Of a stretch of DNA of 64,000 nucleotides, positions 10,880-25,863 are shown in pieces. The stretch's first letter is position 1. Each line of letters starts with the position of its first letter. The position numbers and the translations under genes were made by a program. The notes under the pieces were generated by a model. It saw only the letters and a list, made by a program, of their open reading frames with translations. It was not told the DNA's origin and ran no database searches. The stretch comes from Progne subis subis (lineage: Eukaryota > Chordata > Aves > Passeriformes > Hirundinidae): assembly GCA_022316685.1 (NCBI GenBank), contig JAKJHU010000834.1, positions 51,021-115,020 on the forward strand. Reading direction: 5' to 3'.

Positions 10880-13800
10880 AATTATGTAAACCTAGGGTTT
10901 TCAGTCTTATAATTCCATTTGTCTTACAGTAGCTTAAATTACTCTGGCCACTTATGGAAGTTGAAGGGTGAGTTTCAGTTTGTAAGAGGAAGACTGATTT
11001 ATTGATGACCCTTTACACTGAAACACATATAAAAGAGAAAGATACTTTCAAAAATGTTATGAAAACATTGCCATTACACTTTTTGCTCTGAAATGAATTA
11101 AAATTTAGAATATTCCCCTGGACTTGCTGAAGGGAATTTTTTTTTTTTTTTTTTTTTTTTTTCCCATTCCATTTTTCAATTTTATCTCAGAGAAAGGATA
11201 TAAGCTATCCAGGGAGTGCATTTTCTTGGTGAAGTGAAGCACACACATGAGGGAGTGACTGAATTTGGATGGATTATTTGAATAAATAAACTATGCCACT
11301 GAGTATGCCTTAACAAAGGTCCTGGAAGACAATTACAACCTAATTGGTTTCCAGAAGTGAATCTTACTAACAAGGAATTTGAAACAGCGTTTGTGGAGGC
11401 TTCCTTAATGGGCAAATTTTTGGTGGCTGTGAGTGTTGGGGGTTCATTTGGGGAGTGGGATTTGATTGGGTAGGTGATTCTTTTCTACCCTGTACAATGG
11501 TAAGGTAGAAAACTTGTACTAAGCTATGGTTTAGGAAATCAAATACCTTTCCTTTTTCTGTCTGTGCTTTCAAGTGTTTGGCAATTAGAACTACAAAGAC
11601 ATTCCCTGGATAATGCTAACACCATGCCTGGAGCTGGATTTTCTGTTAAAATGCTGTCATTTCTGTACCTTTAAATAAGCATCCATGAAATATTTTAGTA
11701 TGCATTTGAATTTCCATGGTAGAAAATAAACTTGAACCAGTTTACTAAGGATATCAAACCAAGGTTTCCTTACATTTCCATAACGTAATAAATCCAGGAT
11801 ACAGTAAATTATAGGGCATCCCTTATCTTTTTCTTTTGGGCCAGCAAAATTCTGGCAAGGCTTTTAAAGCTTTGTTTTTATTTCTTAAAGATGTTGGAAT
11901 TATTTAGAAAGACAAATTTACTATATATATTTTTTTTTTTTCCCAATGAGCTAAAAATTAGTATAGGACTTTACAAGGCAACATCCATGATTTCAGATCC
12001 TTTACCATGGCAATTAGGGCAGTAAAAGAAACAAGTTTGGTTTCCACCACATTTCTAAGTGGATGAAAATCTTGACATTATGACATGAATATTTAAAGCC
12101 TGAATAGCCAGTTTTGCCATGACATCAGGCTTATAAACCACTGACAACGTGAACACAACTTATGGACATGTTTTAAGACTATGTGGCAGAGGACCTAGCC
12201 TGGGAAATGCTTTTGGTAAGACATCCTGGGAATGGCTGATCTGTGCTGCAAATCCCAAAATGAGCTTTATGCTTCTATACTGATGAATATTAATTAGTAG
12301 GACGTGGGGTGGTATCTGGAATATACAGTACACAGAAGACTGTGCCATTGGAGACTGTCATGAACAACATACAATTCATTAAATTTATTAATGCTCTGTT
12401 TCCCCTTCAGGCAAAACATTTCACCACTGTGTGATAATAAAGGGTTTCAGTCAGACAATTTTGACAAGCTTGACATGTTATTGAACAGAAGCCAGATAGA
12501 AACCCACAGCTTGTTTTGCTGGGTTTTCTCACAACCAGGCCTGGAAAAGGACCACACATTTCCATCAGCACCAGGTTATTTTATGTGAAACTTAAAGTAG
12601 GCATTTGTATGATATTAAAGAGGGCTGTTTAGTGAAAAAGATTAGGAGCTGGAGAGAAAGGAGAGAAAGGATTATAGCACAGCCGGTGTCAAAAGATGCT
12701 GTGTCATGTAGGCTCCAGATGCTGATTAGGAACAAAAATCACAAAGCAGGATCAGTCATGAAAGACAAGAACAGGCAAAACAATCACATCTCCTCTGTCC
12801 GCTCTATTTCCACTGCAGATCTCATGGATATATATGTACATTCACAAGACATCATTCCTTTTCATAGGATTTTTCTAGACATATAGAGGATAATTTCAGG
12901 AACCACTTAATATGCTACATCTTGCTTGTCTCTTCTATCTCTTGTCCCAGGCTACTTTCCTTTTTCACCTTGGAAAGAGCCTGAGAAAAAAGCTTAATCT
13001 CTATCTTTTATCACTTGGGCAAGGAATCCTGCCAGAGGAAGAACTGGCCACTACTCAACCCACCTTGCCCTCTTAGAACTGCACTCCAGGTTTTACTAGC
13101 TGCTGATTTGTATTAAGCAGTACAGTAAACAGAACTTTATTAGCTAAAAAGTGGTGAAGGACAAAGTTTAAGGGTTTATAATTCCTTAATTCAGCAACAG
13201 TCTGTATTCTGCTTTTCTTTCAGTAGCTTGTGTACCAGAGGGGCTTTATTGTGTCAAAACATCAAAATAGCAGATCAGAAAGTCTAGCCTTTCCCACAAA
13301 GAAATTAAAAAATAAATTTAAAAACAAACAAAAAATAATTCCCTATGGTTTTTTTATATGGAGCAATAAGGTACAAAGATTTGTCACTTTTCCTTGATAG
13401 TGAGGGAAGTTCAAAGCACAGTTTGGAATAAAGCCCACAGTACCTACATAAGTCACAGAACTTTATCAAGGTGTTCCTTTTTATTTTGACAAAATATTGT
13501 TCTCTGCTATATGTATCTCATCTTCAAACATGGCTGATGGCTTTCAGCCTGTAAGGAAAGAAATTATACAGTATATATACAGTATAAAATTATACTGTAT
13601 ATATGGTTTTTTCTATTAATTTTATGCTTTATATGTAGAATTATTGGAAATTAGGAGGATTTTTGTTCTGTGTACATGTACATTGGTAATATTAAGCATT
13701 TACTGTTTGTGTTTTAAAATTGTTTAAAATTATTTTAAATTGCTGATTTTTTTTTTTTTTTTTAGTTTCTAATTTTCATAGCCCTAAAGTACGGACACTG

Positions 13801-16800
13801 TTTTCTCTTTCATTGAATTTAGATAAGAGTAATAGTGTCATCTTCCCCTTTAGCTTAATTTTCTTTTCAACCAAGAACAGACATTTTTCACAGTGATAGG
13901 AAACTTCCTTTCAAACTTTTGGAACAATGCTGATGAGGTATTTTTGTATTTTTGAAAGAAAACCAAAAAACCACATGAATAATATTTTGCAAATCTTGCA
14001 AATCAATCAGCACTTTAATTTCGTTTTTGAAGTGCCTCCCAGGAGGAGCATTTGCTACAGTAATAAGCTCAGTCATTAAGATGCAAATACAAGAAAATCT
14101 AGTCAGGAAAACAACTGGCTTTTTTGAGACACTTGGCAAACTGGGAAGAGCTTACTCTATGCTGCAGCATAATCCTCTTAAACAACAGGGCAAAGGACTA
14201 TTTTATCTGTTTTACCTACTTGCCCCTAGCTATCCTGGCTGTTCAGTGGGGTAGAAAAATTCATGGGAAAGTTCTGACAGACTTTCTAAGCAAATATTAC
14301 AGAGCTGATTTGTCTCTAGTCTCTGGCAAACCAGTTTCCTACAACCCTTCTACGAGTTTAGGCATTCATTAGCCATTCACTTCAGAAAGATATTTAAGTA
14401 TGTGGTTGAGTTCAAGTGAGTGAGTAATCTCATTGATATCAATGGGACTATTCATGTCCTTAAATGCCCGGCTGAATCAGGAACTAATTCTTTCTGGTTA
14501 TCCTTTCAGCCTGCACAGAGACAACCCTGTGCAGACACTGCATCTCTCCAAATGAAAGTTTGCAAAATGGTCTTCACTTAGTATCCAGAGTTCATTGTTT
14601 TCATTGCCTATAAAATGCCTCTGTTATCACCACTTTTATGACAGACAATTCACCTTTCACTTGTTTTATTCTTAGTCTTTACAGAGATCATCATGTAGAA
14701 ATATTCTCTGATAATGGTGTAATTGAAATTGTGACCATACCGGGGTTCAGTCAAAATGTAGGGGGTTGATTAGTCAGAATATAAGTTAGTTTTCCTTTTT
14801 TAAATGTCAGTACTTGTTTAAAGGTGTTTTGTAACCTAGACCAACTTTTCAGTCAGTCTTTCAAAAAGAAGGAAAAATATGCATTGTGACAGGAGTAAGG
14901 AAAGTATTAATCATTCATAGTTCATTCAGTACTACTGTATATCATGGCACCTTCTTAAGTTGTTTAAAATTCTTGATTTCTATGTCAACTTGCCAGATAT
15001 CTTCAAAATATGCTGGGGTGGGGTGAAAAAAAAAAACCTAAAACCAAACCAAAACACACCACCACTGCCCCTCCGCCTCCTTCACCACCCTACAAATGGC
15101 TTTCCCCCCCACTTCTTTTGTTAAGGATTTGGGAAGCTGTTTCATCTTATTGAGTAAAGATAGCACTTTTCAATTCTTCCTCTGAAGATCAATCCTGAAT
15201 ATTGCTAGGATGTAATCCCCTGAGTTGTGTGCAGATGTACTGTAGTGTTCCCCCTGAAGACAATAAATGTGTTATTCAAATATGGAAGAGTGAGATAAAG
15301 AAAACAAAGGGTGAATCCATTTGTAATTTTCTATCTGTTCTGTATAAATACTCTTCCTATATCCCGATAGCATTTTTACTGATATCCTCATTCCATGAAT
15401 TGTCAACTGGTAGTGACTAAGCTCAGACTGTAGGCACAGGTTGGATTTTCTTTTTTCTAATGCTTCCCTTATGCTGGAGTTACATTGTTGCCTATCAATA
15501 AAAAACAAGAAACAAAAGCCTCTTCTTTTTTATTTTCTCCTAGGAAGTCATTAGACTATCACAGAAAAAAGGAAGGTAAGTACGCCAGAAAGTATCCTTC
15601 TAACTGGGGCTACGTAAGTGTACATGGTATCATTGTGGAGCACAATTTGTGTCTTCTGATCAAGAAGCTCAGACATATTATTCAACTTTGCATAGAGCGT
15701 CTCTGGAGTTGGCTACGGACTAACTAAAAGATATTCCTTTTTTCTCTTAAAATGAGTAGAAAAAGTTAAGTGTGGCCAAACTATCTCCATGCATTCTCAC
15801 AGATCCCATTAGCAGAAAATACACAGATTTTGTAGTTCTAAGGATGAGAAAGCAGAAATGTATAGAAATAGCCCACATTTAAAATTAAAATATAACAATA
15901 ACATCTTAGCATGAAAAGAATCCATTAAAAATGCTTGAAGACAAACCCTCTTTCTGCCAAAATCTGCACATTTGCTGAGGTTTATTTATCCAAATTGTCC
16001 CAGGAAATTTGCCATAAGTGTGACAGTGAAGGACACACATTATAGTAAATATTAGTGCCACACAGTGTGACCTATGTAATTTACTCTTTTCTGTTTGTTG
16101 CACTGTCTTCTTCTCACATATGTGTACTGTGACTTCTAAATAACCTAGACCTTGTAGGGAGAATCAAGCTCTAGTGGGAGACCATAAACAGCATGAATCC
16201 AGAAGGCTGCTAATCTTGGAACAAGCAGTCTTGCGAAAGAGGAGACCCAAACTGTTATTTTACAGATCAAATACATTTCTATCATGCTCTGATGAGGGTT
16301 TTGTTATTTTAAATGCAAAACTATCTTACAAGAAAATTACCAGCTATTTATTCCTTATTTCTTTAATATAATTTATATTTTAATTATAAAAGTGGTCCAT
16401 GCTTACCAGAATCTGCTGATGGAAATGCAATATTGTTTAGGAAATGACAATTTGATTCACTGTGAAGCTCAAGGACATTCAGACAAATGGTTGGCTGGAT
16501 CACATTAAATGGATTATACCAAATAGAATGCAAGAACCAAGAAATCTGTATAATAGGCTGTGGAATTAAGTAAGTATTGACCAGTGCAGAAGAATCAATG
16601 GCTTTTTAAAAAAGAAGTATTACAGTATACTGCATCCTCAGGGTATAAGCATATAAATACACACAAGTGTTTTAACTTTCAAAGCTTTGTTCCTTTTAGG
16701 CAATAGAAAAAGCTCTTGGAACTATTATCTAATTTAATTGTTATTTCACTGAGAGAGAGAAGCAGCACAGAGACAGTTATTCTTGTCAAAATATGATAAT

Positions 16801-19800
16801 ATTTTTTGGCAAAAAATTTGGGTAGAATAAATACTTTCAGAATTGTCTAAATGTTTAGAAGGGCCCAATCTAGTCTGACAAGAACTGGAATGTCTGTAAT
16901 TTCATTAGGTGTAACCCATCATCCCTTCACTCTGCAAAGTTATGTAGCAAAATAGCTGCAGGGGATTCCATGTTGATTACATGGGAAAAGCTTCCAGATC
17001 GTTGTGGAAGAACACAAATAATTTGGGCCAGCATCTCACAGAAGTGTCGTATTGAATCATGAACAGTATCAGTGTACATATATAAAACACAATTTTCTTG
17101 TCCAAAAAGGTGAAAACTGAACTATCAAGCACTGTCAAAAAATCTGGCATAGAAATGTCCTTGAAATTTTTTTATTGTTTTTTGGAAATGTTTCCATGTG
17201 TGAAGCACATATTTATGTATTCCCTACAGAAATATGTAGCCTGGTGCTTTGAAAAGTTTATGCAGCTACAGTCAGTTATTTTTCAATGTGAATCTCTTAG
17301 ACGGTGGATTGACTTCCTCTGTCAACAGAAATAGATGAATATTGATTTTCTTACCAGTATTATGGTACAGTTTAGCTACTTTTAACAATAACTGCTTTTG
17401 AATTCAGTGAGTTTGATAGCTTGACTTGAGTAAGTTGACCTGAAATCAAAAATCAACAGCTTAAAAATGTATTGCCTGAAACTCAGCAAATAGATCGATA
17501 TTAGGTAAACATGGAATTGGTCCAGCATCCCACAGCACCATTGAACTACATGTTCATCAAATTTATACTTTCTACTTGGCAGAAAGTATTAACATCTTAG
17601 CAGAAACATATTAACATGTTAAATTCTGTGTTTGTGTCTTCAGTTGTGTCTGGAGATGTGTAGTAAATGCATAAATGAGGTGCACATCACAAAATCTTTC
17701 AATTCAAGAAAGAAGGCCAAAATACATACTCTTCCCAACAAGCTTGAAGATTTTGGTTCAACTGTATTTATTAAGAGTCCTACCAAGATGACTCTGGCTA
17801 TTGATTTAGTTTTGGCTTGTTGCTTGACTCATACTCAGATCGAACACCTTTCCACTAAGAAAGACTAATTTTACCAGCTCTAAGTCCCCAATGATGAAGC
17901 TAAGTTCAGAATGTCCATTAACTTCATATTAATCAATTAAATGTGTACATGATTGAACACTTCCATTAATTATTTAACTCTTTCAAATTCAAAATTGACT
18001 TGGACTTTATGATCATCAGTTGAGCTGTAGATATCAGTTGAATAAACAAATCTGCAAAGGAAGTATTTACAGCCTAATGAGTTCTAAGGTAGAGAACTAT
18101 TTTTGTTTCCTGTTTCTTTTAATAGCTGCCTTGGCTGAAACATGCCAACTTTGCCACATAAAAACTCTTTATCAATCCAGTCCTTATTCAGTTAGAGGTT
18201 TAGATTGAGCTGAATGAAGAATTAGTTTTGAAACAACAAGAAATGTAATTTTGACTTTTTTTTTTTTAACATGCTATTTCAAGTTTCCTCTCCAGCCTTA
18301 GAAAGGGGACCAAACCCTGTGTTCCAAATGAATAAGAAGGAATTTATTTTTCTTCTTGAAGCCTATTATTCAGCCTACCATTAGTATGTGAAAATCCTGA
18401 TTCACATCCATTCTACCCCTAATTTCCATTTCTTTCCCTCTAGATATTTCCCAATTCAGTTTATAGTTTAAACCACTCCCCTAGGAACTGGCACATCTGA
18501 CTTTCAGTCCTGCTGTCAATAAGGTTTTATATATTTTGTATAAAGTAGGAGCACATCATCAGGAAAATCAGAAGGGCTCATCTTCTATGAAAGAGGTGAC
18601 CTTTCTCCTAATATCTTCTATAAACCAAGCTCAAAGGGATGTAAAATTGAAATAATATTTTAAGTTCAATATTTTTTTTTTAGTTTTACTTAATCCAATT
18701 TTTTTTTTTTTTTTTTACGTTTGATCTCTCTAGCGATGTATCCACTTTTGAGAGAAATTTGATGTAAGAAGGAGTTCATCTGGAAGAATATAGAAGTTTT
18801 CAAGCATATGAACATTTTGAAAGTAAATGTAAAGCCAGATCTTCTATGCATCTTATTTATCTTCTTCCTTGATGGTAACAGTCCTGAAGTGTTTGAAGTA
18901 TGCCATCATATTTCTTCCTAGCAATTATTTAGTCAAATCAAGGCATTTATTTCATTTGAACTTTCCTCATAAAATAATCCATACAACCACATGTTTACTT
19001 CCGTTGCTTTCTCTAAGCTGCCTCCAGTGTGCTGAAATTCCTTGGCACAAAGGTGCTTGTTCCCATAAGCTATATGTATGGTGTGTGGTCTCTTTCATGC
19101 TATGCAGACTGGAATGATCTTTTCCCTAGGCCACAGCATTGTGCCTCTACACGTACAGACTAAATTTACACTGGCATTGTTGCTCTGTTCCTTTGCAAGA
19201 TTCCTTATAACTTGCTATCTGGAGTCACCTCAAGGGATTTTGGCTGAATCCTTCTGATATTTGTTTCAGGCTATTCTTGCCCTAGAGTAGCCTGCATCTT
19301 TTTCAAATTAGACATAATTTTCTTTTTCTCTGACCAAATTTCTACCTTTTCTCACTTCTTGTTGAGTTTTAGTGTTCTTCTTTTACCAGATTAAACCTTA
19401 CAATATGTAAGTGTCACTGACATTCCATTTCTTATTGCTTTAAGTTCATCAGTTAGCAAAATAAAAAAAAAGTTAAGGTGGAACTCTTTGGCATCCACTG
19501 CTCTCTGTTACCAATTATTTTGCCACTTAAAGCATTATTTTTTATTAATATTTTTACTATAACTCCCAGTGTAATCTGTATATTTACTGATATTTATTTT
19601 TTTTTTTCCCCCAATTTCCTTCCTGAGGTAGTTGGTAAAACAAGAGTTCAGATTAGTAAAATTAGTTTGGAACTTACAGGTATACCCGTATCAATGCCTT
19701 TTCCTTTGGAATTTATATGTACAAATTATTTTTGTATATAAAACCCTTAGAATTTCAAATGTAATTAACGTGCCATTCTATAGTTCTAACTGTTACTAAT

Positions 19801-22800
19801 ATAAATTCAGGACTAAAGTACAAAAGGCTGAAGTTATGGCTAAGGAAATTTAGTTTCTTTTTCCTGGACCCTAACCACTACATCATATTAAATCCTGGTC
19901 CGAAGTAACCCTTGCAGAAATTTAAGATATTGGAAAGAAGGGAAAATATTATATCATAAAACCTAAAAAATTACATAATTAAGAAAGATATCCTGTGAAA
20001 TGCAAAAATGATGCTTCATTCCAATTATAGAGAATTGTTCCAATTATGTAAAATCTGTGATCAGTTGTAGAAAGAAAAGGTTTTTTAGATTTAATTTGCC
20101 AACAGGAAGACTAATTCCAAGGCTGCTCAAAAATATTTGCTCTTTAATCACAATGTTGTTGAAAAAAGAGGCTGGGACAATGCAAAATTACCACTCTCTG
20201 AAATGTTCTGGGCAAGTATCAAAAGGAGTTTAAAAACAGTCCTTGGAAAGGATTCATACATGAATAATAACCTTGAAAAGACTTCTTGTTTCTTAAGGAA
20301 TGAGAAAATGTTTAAGACAGCTTTATATGGGAAGTAGAATGGCATCAGTTTTATCAAGCATACGTCTGGACTTCACTTTCTTGTTAATGAAGAACCACTG
20401 ATGACATGGTCTTTATGAGCTGAAGAAGAAATATTTTACTTGACATTGTACTACAGATAGGATGTAGAAATATTCCCACAAAGGTTTTCATAACAAAAGA
20501 AAAAAGAGGATGATGCTTTAAAGTTTCAAAGTTTAGATTTATTTGATAAGGGGGTTTGGGTTAGGATTTTTTTTTTCTTTTCTTTTCTTTTTAAGGAAAA
20601 AAAACACATCAAAACAAACCAAAACAAACAAAAACCCACAACAGCCAAAAAAGACCACCAAAATACCCTACAACAGAGAAGGCCTTGGAAGGTTAAAATG
20701 GTTCATCTGAAAACTTGTTCTGAAATTTTCATAGCCTCCTGTCATGGAGCTTGGTCCAAGGTGTCATGGATATTGGCAAAGACATATCCTATGTCAAAAA
20801 GGACTTCAGGAAAGTAAAGACTTCTTTTCTTGAAAGACATTCCTAGGCAGTTAATTGTCAGTATATGTTTGGTATATACACACTACCTACAGGTATTGTT
20901 GAAGGCATTCCACACCTTTGTGTTTACTGGAAAAGGCTGTGTTCTTCCTTGTGCAGAAGCAAATTGCTGTATACTTTTTATCCAATCATCACATCCTCTT
21001 TTTTCGAGAGTTATATGGAGAATTCCATTCCTAATACAGTCTGGAAGCAGAGTGTTTCAAAATTCACCAATTCTGTAAAACTTCATGGAGAAGAAGAAAC
21101 ATCACAACAAGGGCCCAAGCCCCACTGTTTTGGGCTGCAGTCTGGCACATAGGTGGGAACAAGGTAACTTTGAACCCTACTTTAGAAAACAGGTAAATCC
21201 CTTGCTGTTTCTACAGCAAGTATTCATAAAACAAAATTTCAAAATAAAAGTATTTTCCAACAGAATCAATCAAGAGAAAATGTTTGGTCAGACCTAATTA
21301 TAAATACCATTGAAGCATACTTTGGTGCGTTTGACTCTGTAATGCGTTGGGGAAGTTCAATCACCATACATAAAATCTCAAGAGATCTAGAAATCGATTC
21401 AGGAACTCAGCAATTTAAGATTCAGACCTATTTTTCTGTGATTTTACTGAACTATTCACTTTTCTTGAAAAATGGTTTGCGTGCTGTAGTGTCATAGACT
21501 TTTAGGTGTTCACTAGAAACCCCAAATATAATGATTCTTTTAAATGTGTTAGGTGCTTTTTCAAATATCCCAGAGCAATGTTCTTATCCCAAGGGTTTAA
21601 ATCTGGTTAATTAACAGTCTCACTTACACCTCTTAAAGGAAGGTACAGAAGCTTAAACACTTATGAAACCAGCTCTGTCTTCAACTTTTTTCAGACCTTG
21701 GACAAGTAGTTCCATCTCCAGAGCTTCAATCTGGTGATATAAGAGTACATCTCTATAAACCACTATGAGGTTTTTGCACTTTCTCTTATGTTTCCATATG
21801 GATTGCCTCATTTTTTTTTTTTCCTCAGGGTCTCAAAAAAACACCTGTGCTTGGTTCAACATAGTTATAGGTGTACAGTGGGGTACTATCTCTTGCACTG
21901 TGCAATATATACAGCAAGATGCATTTGTCCAGCATGCCAATACAGCCACTGTCACATTCCTTTGCCTCTACCTTTCCCACCCATATGGCAAAATGGGGTC
22001 AGTTTTCTTCTCCTTTCATTTTCAAGGGACAGGGAAGTGCAATCTCTTTTCCACGCTGTTTCAATCAAGTGCAGTGTGTAAAATTTCAGGGCCAGAGTTT
22101 TGTGCTCTAAAGCCCTATGTTTCTCTTATCATTCAGAGAGAAAAGATGTTTGAGGGAAAGATTGCACCTGGTACACTTACTGACATGCAGCATTTTGTTT
22201 TTCACATTTGTTTTTCACAGCAATGTTTGAAGAAATATTTATATCCTGTTTGAGCGGAATGTGCTGCAGAGTAAAACTCTGGTTCTCCATCGACTGAGGA
22301 CCACATTTTTGATACTTTAAACAGTGATGCAGAGTAAGATGATATCTTGATTGTTAAGAGAATCAGGCCAAGTTTCGCTCAGTTCACATATTCTGATTTT
22401 AAAAACATACCATACCATACAATTAGGATAGCCTCTATTGAATGAGCAAACTCAGTTTGAAAGATACATTGAAAAATTTCATCAAAGGAAAGAAATTTCA
22501 TCTACCTTTTTTTAAAGATGTGACCTTTGATTTAAGAAGAACCTGGAGAAACACCTCTCAAATACAGCCAGAACAGAGCAGCTGAAGCATATTAAGAGAA
22601 GGAGGAAAATGCTCTTTATAGCATAAGTGAGGCTGTTACTATGTCTGAAAGACATATTTAAAAGCTATATATAAAATTGGAAAAGGTCTAGTGAGATGTT
22701 CTGAAATTTGAATAATGGAATATGAAGGGCAAGATTTAAGATCCTTCTCCTGTGGAAGATTTAAGGTACCAATCCATCAAATAATCCAACAGGAGGTTAG

Positions 22801-23450
22801 CCTGTGACTTGATCTCATTTTTGAAGTATCTACATAGGAGACATTTATGAATTTTAGCAGGAAAGAAAACATAAAGAGATCAAGGGAAGGAAGCTGATGG
22901 AGGTGAATGACAACTAAAAATAAAACACTGTATTAACAGTGGAATAATTTCCATGCCGCCTGAAACTCCTAAATCAATACAAGCTGTCTTTTCAAAAGAT
23001 ACACCATAATTCAAACAGAAATGATGAGTTTAGTGCAAAAATACCAGTATTGTGCTGTTGCTCAGAATTTAATTTCTCCTTTGTGGACTAGGAAAATTTC
23101 AGCTCATGCTTCAGAGCTTGGCCTATTGTGGAGTTTGCAGCTGAGATATCTTTATTTTTGGTGTGAGCTAATTCAGGAGGCAAAAAGACACAGGCCAGGA
23201 GTCCTACATATTTTTGCCATGCACAGTGCAGTTTCTCAGGTCTACCAGCTAACATTGAAAGTATGACGCAGACACTGGGTGTTTCCACTTCTTGCATGTT
23301 ACCTATTAGGCATATTGTCATTCCAGAGGAGAGATGGGCCAAATTATATGAAATTCCTATAGGTTCTAAATATGTCATGAGCTAATTTAAGAATTAGCTT
23401 TCTAGTCATTCAAGTTTGTATTCCTGTATTCCCCAAATGGTATAGGTGAA
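10880..23450. other. long intergenic stretch without recognised genes
   Basis: About 12.6 kb of A+T-rich DNA. I see poly(T) at 11138-11162, a 14-bp-arm palindrome at 13573-13604 and several A-rich or T-rich tracts (for example 18250-18270, 18700-18716, 20567-20640). The open frames in this stretch are under about 165 codons, lack recognisable motifs and have composition typical of chance. No CR1 or LTR was recognised here, in contrast to the second half of the window. Regulatory elements cannot be excluded without comparative data. Confidence 0.5.
13573..13604. repeat. perfect palindrome, 14-bp arms and 4-bp loop
   Basis: The left arm ATATATACAGTATA (13573-13586) and right arm TATACTGTATATAT (13591-13604) are exact reverse complements around AAAT. 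The A+T-rich make-up makes this a possible cruciform, hairpin or microsatellite-derived structure. Confidence 0.8.
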
Positions 23451-23456
23451 GTGTGG

Positions 23457-24149
23457 TGTGGCTGTGTCCTTCCACGCCTGGCAGGCGCTGGCCCCTGGCT
23501 GGCTCAGAGCTGCACAGCGGCCAAAGCGTTTCGGTCGGGGTTGCAAGCAGGCAACCTCTTCCTGTGGGTCTCAGCTCCCTGCCAGCAGCTGGCCTTGATT
23601 GCGTCATGACTGCGGCGGTGGACAAAAGGTCGACTCTCTGCTAGGCAGATTTAATGATGGTTTATTAAAGTCAGAGTGGCGGGAGCTCTGCCACTCTCCA
23701 AACTGCCCAGAGAGAGCCCCTTTGAATTTCCCTCCCCGAACTTATAAACGAGGGAGGATTCAGGGGTGGCAACAACAGGTCAGCAAATTAGGGAATTCGG
23801 GGGGATAACAGGGAGTGTCCACTTTTAAACATCTGACCACTCACAAGAGGGGAAAAGGGGATTTCCCAGGCACCAGCTTATCACTTGACGCCTCTCCTTG
23901 GACTTTCCCAAGTCCATGGAGGGGTTCCGAGGTGACAGACAGGATGCCCCAGAGCGGGGGGGGAGAGGGGATTGACAAGGACGGGGGGGTGGGATGATCA
24001 ACATAAAACAACCTGCTATACAGCAAACTCACAGGGGAGGAACCGTTACAGAAAATGGGGGAACGGTGGAATGAACCATAACATAAAACTTCTTATGAAA
24101 CTTACAAAATTACTTAAGAACTTGATAAGACAACTCTTGCACTGCCACA
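23457..24149 (-). mobile_element. solo LTR, family B, with perfect 6-bp TSD
   Basis: This 693-bp LTR is the second copy of the family seen at 8834-9501, in the same orientation, with TGTGGC...GCCACA ends. An identical 6-bp duplication, GTGTGG, flanks it at 23451-23456 and 24150-24155, proving retroviral-type integration followed by loss of the internal part. On the - strand it has a TATA-like TTATAA element at 23742-23747 and AATAAA at 23661-23666. Confidence 0.92.
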
Positions 24150-24155
24150 GTGTGG

Positions 24156-25863
24156 AAAATCTGTTCTGAACTTTGGAAAACATGATTTCTGTAGGAGCAG
24201 CAGCACTGTATCCCAGGAGTTTTTCTCCGTTTCTAAACTGCTATTCATGTCCTCAGCAATGGGTAGTTTCTTTTTGAGTTTTAATCTTTTAAACAGCTAG
24301 AGGCTCCTGAGTGGCTTCCTCCAGGCTTCCTGAAGGCTTCCAGGCTTCCAGGATCAGTCCTTGCTTTACAACTAAAACATTTCTGATGTTAAATAACCTT
24401 TCATTGTTGTTTCAAGAATAGCTGCTTTATTACCTGTTAGAGGTTTCCTGTTTATCAGTAAAGAGCCTAGTATCTCCCTTGAGTATTAGGAAGACTAAAA
24501 TGCTGCTTTCTAATAGCTTTCTTTAGCTACTGCTGCCATAGACATTTTGCACATATACAAAATTTTGGACAACTACTCTTAATAAATCAGTATTACATAG
24601 AATTTTTTTTTTTTTTTAATCTGTTTCCAGGTCTTTCTAAAGTTCTCAATTAAAAGAGACATAGACTTGTTGTAAAAGGCAATATTCCATAGTCAAAGCA
24701 TATTAAAAAAAATTTTAAATAATTTTCTTTTTTTCCTTTATAAAGTGTTTATTATCTAAAAGTTTGTGTTCCCAATCCCTTTCTTATATTTTTTTAAGTG
24801 TTTTCATTTTTAGAAGTTTGGATTAGAAGACAGTAAAATTTTCCAGACATGTAAGAATTATTGACGTCCTGGTTAAACGTGTTGATCATAGGTTCACGGA
24901 TAATTTTAATTATATGGTGGGAAGTGATGGAATGAATAATATATATGGAATTCATATTCTGTTACAGGCAATTGAAGGTACAATTATTCAAGTCAGTAGA
25001 CGAAATCTTTACATACGAACAAGAATATAGCAGAAAGGAGGGACTGAAAGGTAACTGGCCTCTTGAGTCTGCCATCACAACTGTTTATCAGGGAGCATTA
25101 GAGAATCCTTTTTCCAGTTAACAAAGTATAATTATCAAAACTTGGCATCCTCATGGCTGATGAAGGAGCTAAACAAACCAGATGCATTGCACTCTTTGGT
25201 TCCAGCTGGGGGATTCTAATCTTATGAAAGTCATGATTTTAAGCAAGGTTAGTTTAGATTGGAGTGCACACATGATGGTACTTAATGCAGTTCTGTTTCC
25301 CATTTCAAGATTTATTTTTTTCTCTGTTTCTTTCAATTGGTTTGTGTAATTATTATTTTGTGTTTCTGTCCATTAAAAGATGAAAATCTTATATAAAGCA
25401 AGATGCTAAACAATATATAAATAATTCTTCATTTTATCATTTCCTTTGGCTTTCATAGAGACAAATGTTTTTGTTTCCCGACAACACATTGGCAAGGAAC
25501 AACAAAAATTTTGTTGCCAATTTTTTCTGAGTTTGATCCACATACCTCAGATCAGATAAAGAAATTTTTAGAGGACATCTTATAGAAAATGTTTATCTTA
25601 ACTCAGTGGAGAATCAAAAGTTGTTTACTGCTTTGAAAGCTTTCCCTTTATAGCCATTTAATAAATGAGCACGGGAAATCCATTTCTTATACCATTATAA
25701 GTTATCTGTGCACAATACTTTCTCAAACAATGGGTGTTAGAAGAGAAGAAAGCAGCCAGACTGTCATAAACAGGTTTTTCCCCATCTACATTCTGCTGGC
25801 AACAGCAGAAGTAGTTTGTAGGTGATCTTTACAAATAAACATGGTAGTTTCTCTTTAGGGTAG
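24156..25863. other. intergenic, no gene recognised
   Basis: A+T-rich sequence with a small cluster of AGGCTTCC direct repeats near 24321-24350. No gene was recognised. Confidence 0.55.

Noticed and set aside
21765..22253. 162-codon + strand open frame
   Set aside because: No recognisable domain, odd composition and no splice or promoter context; consistent with chance.
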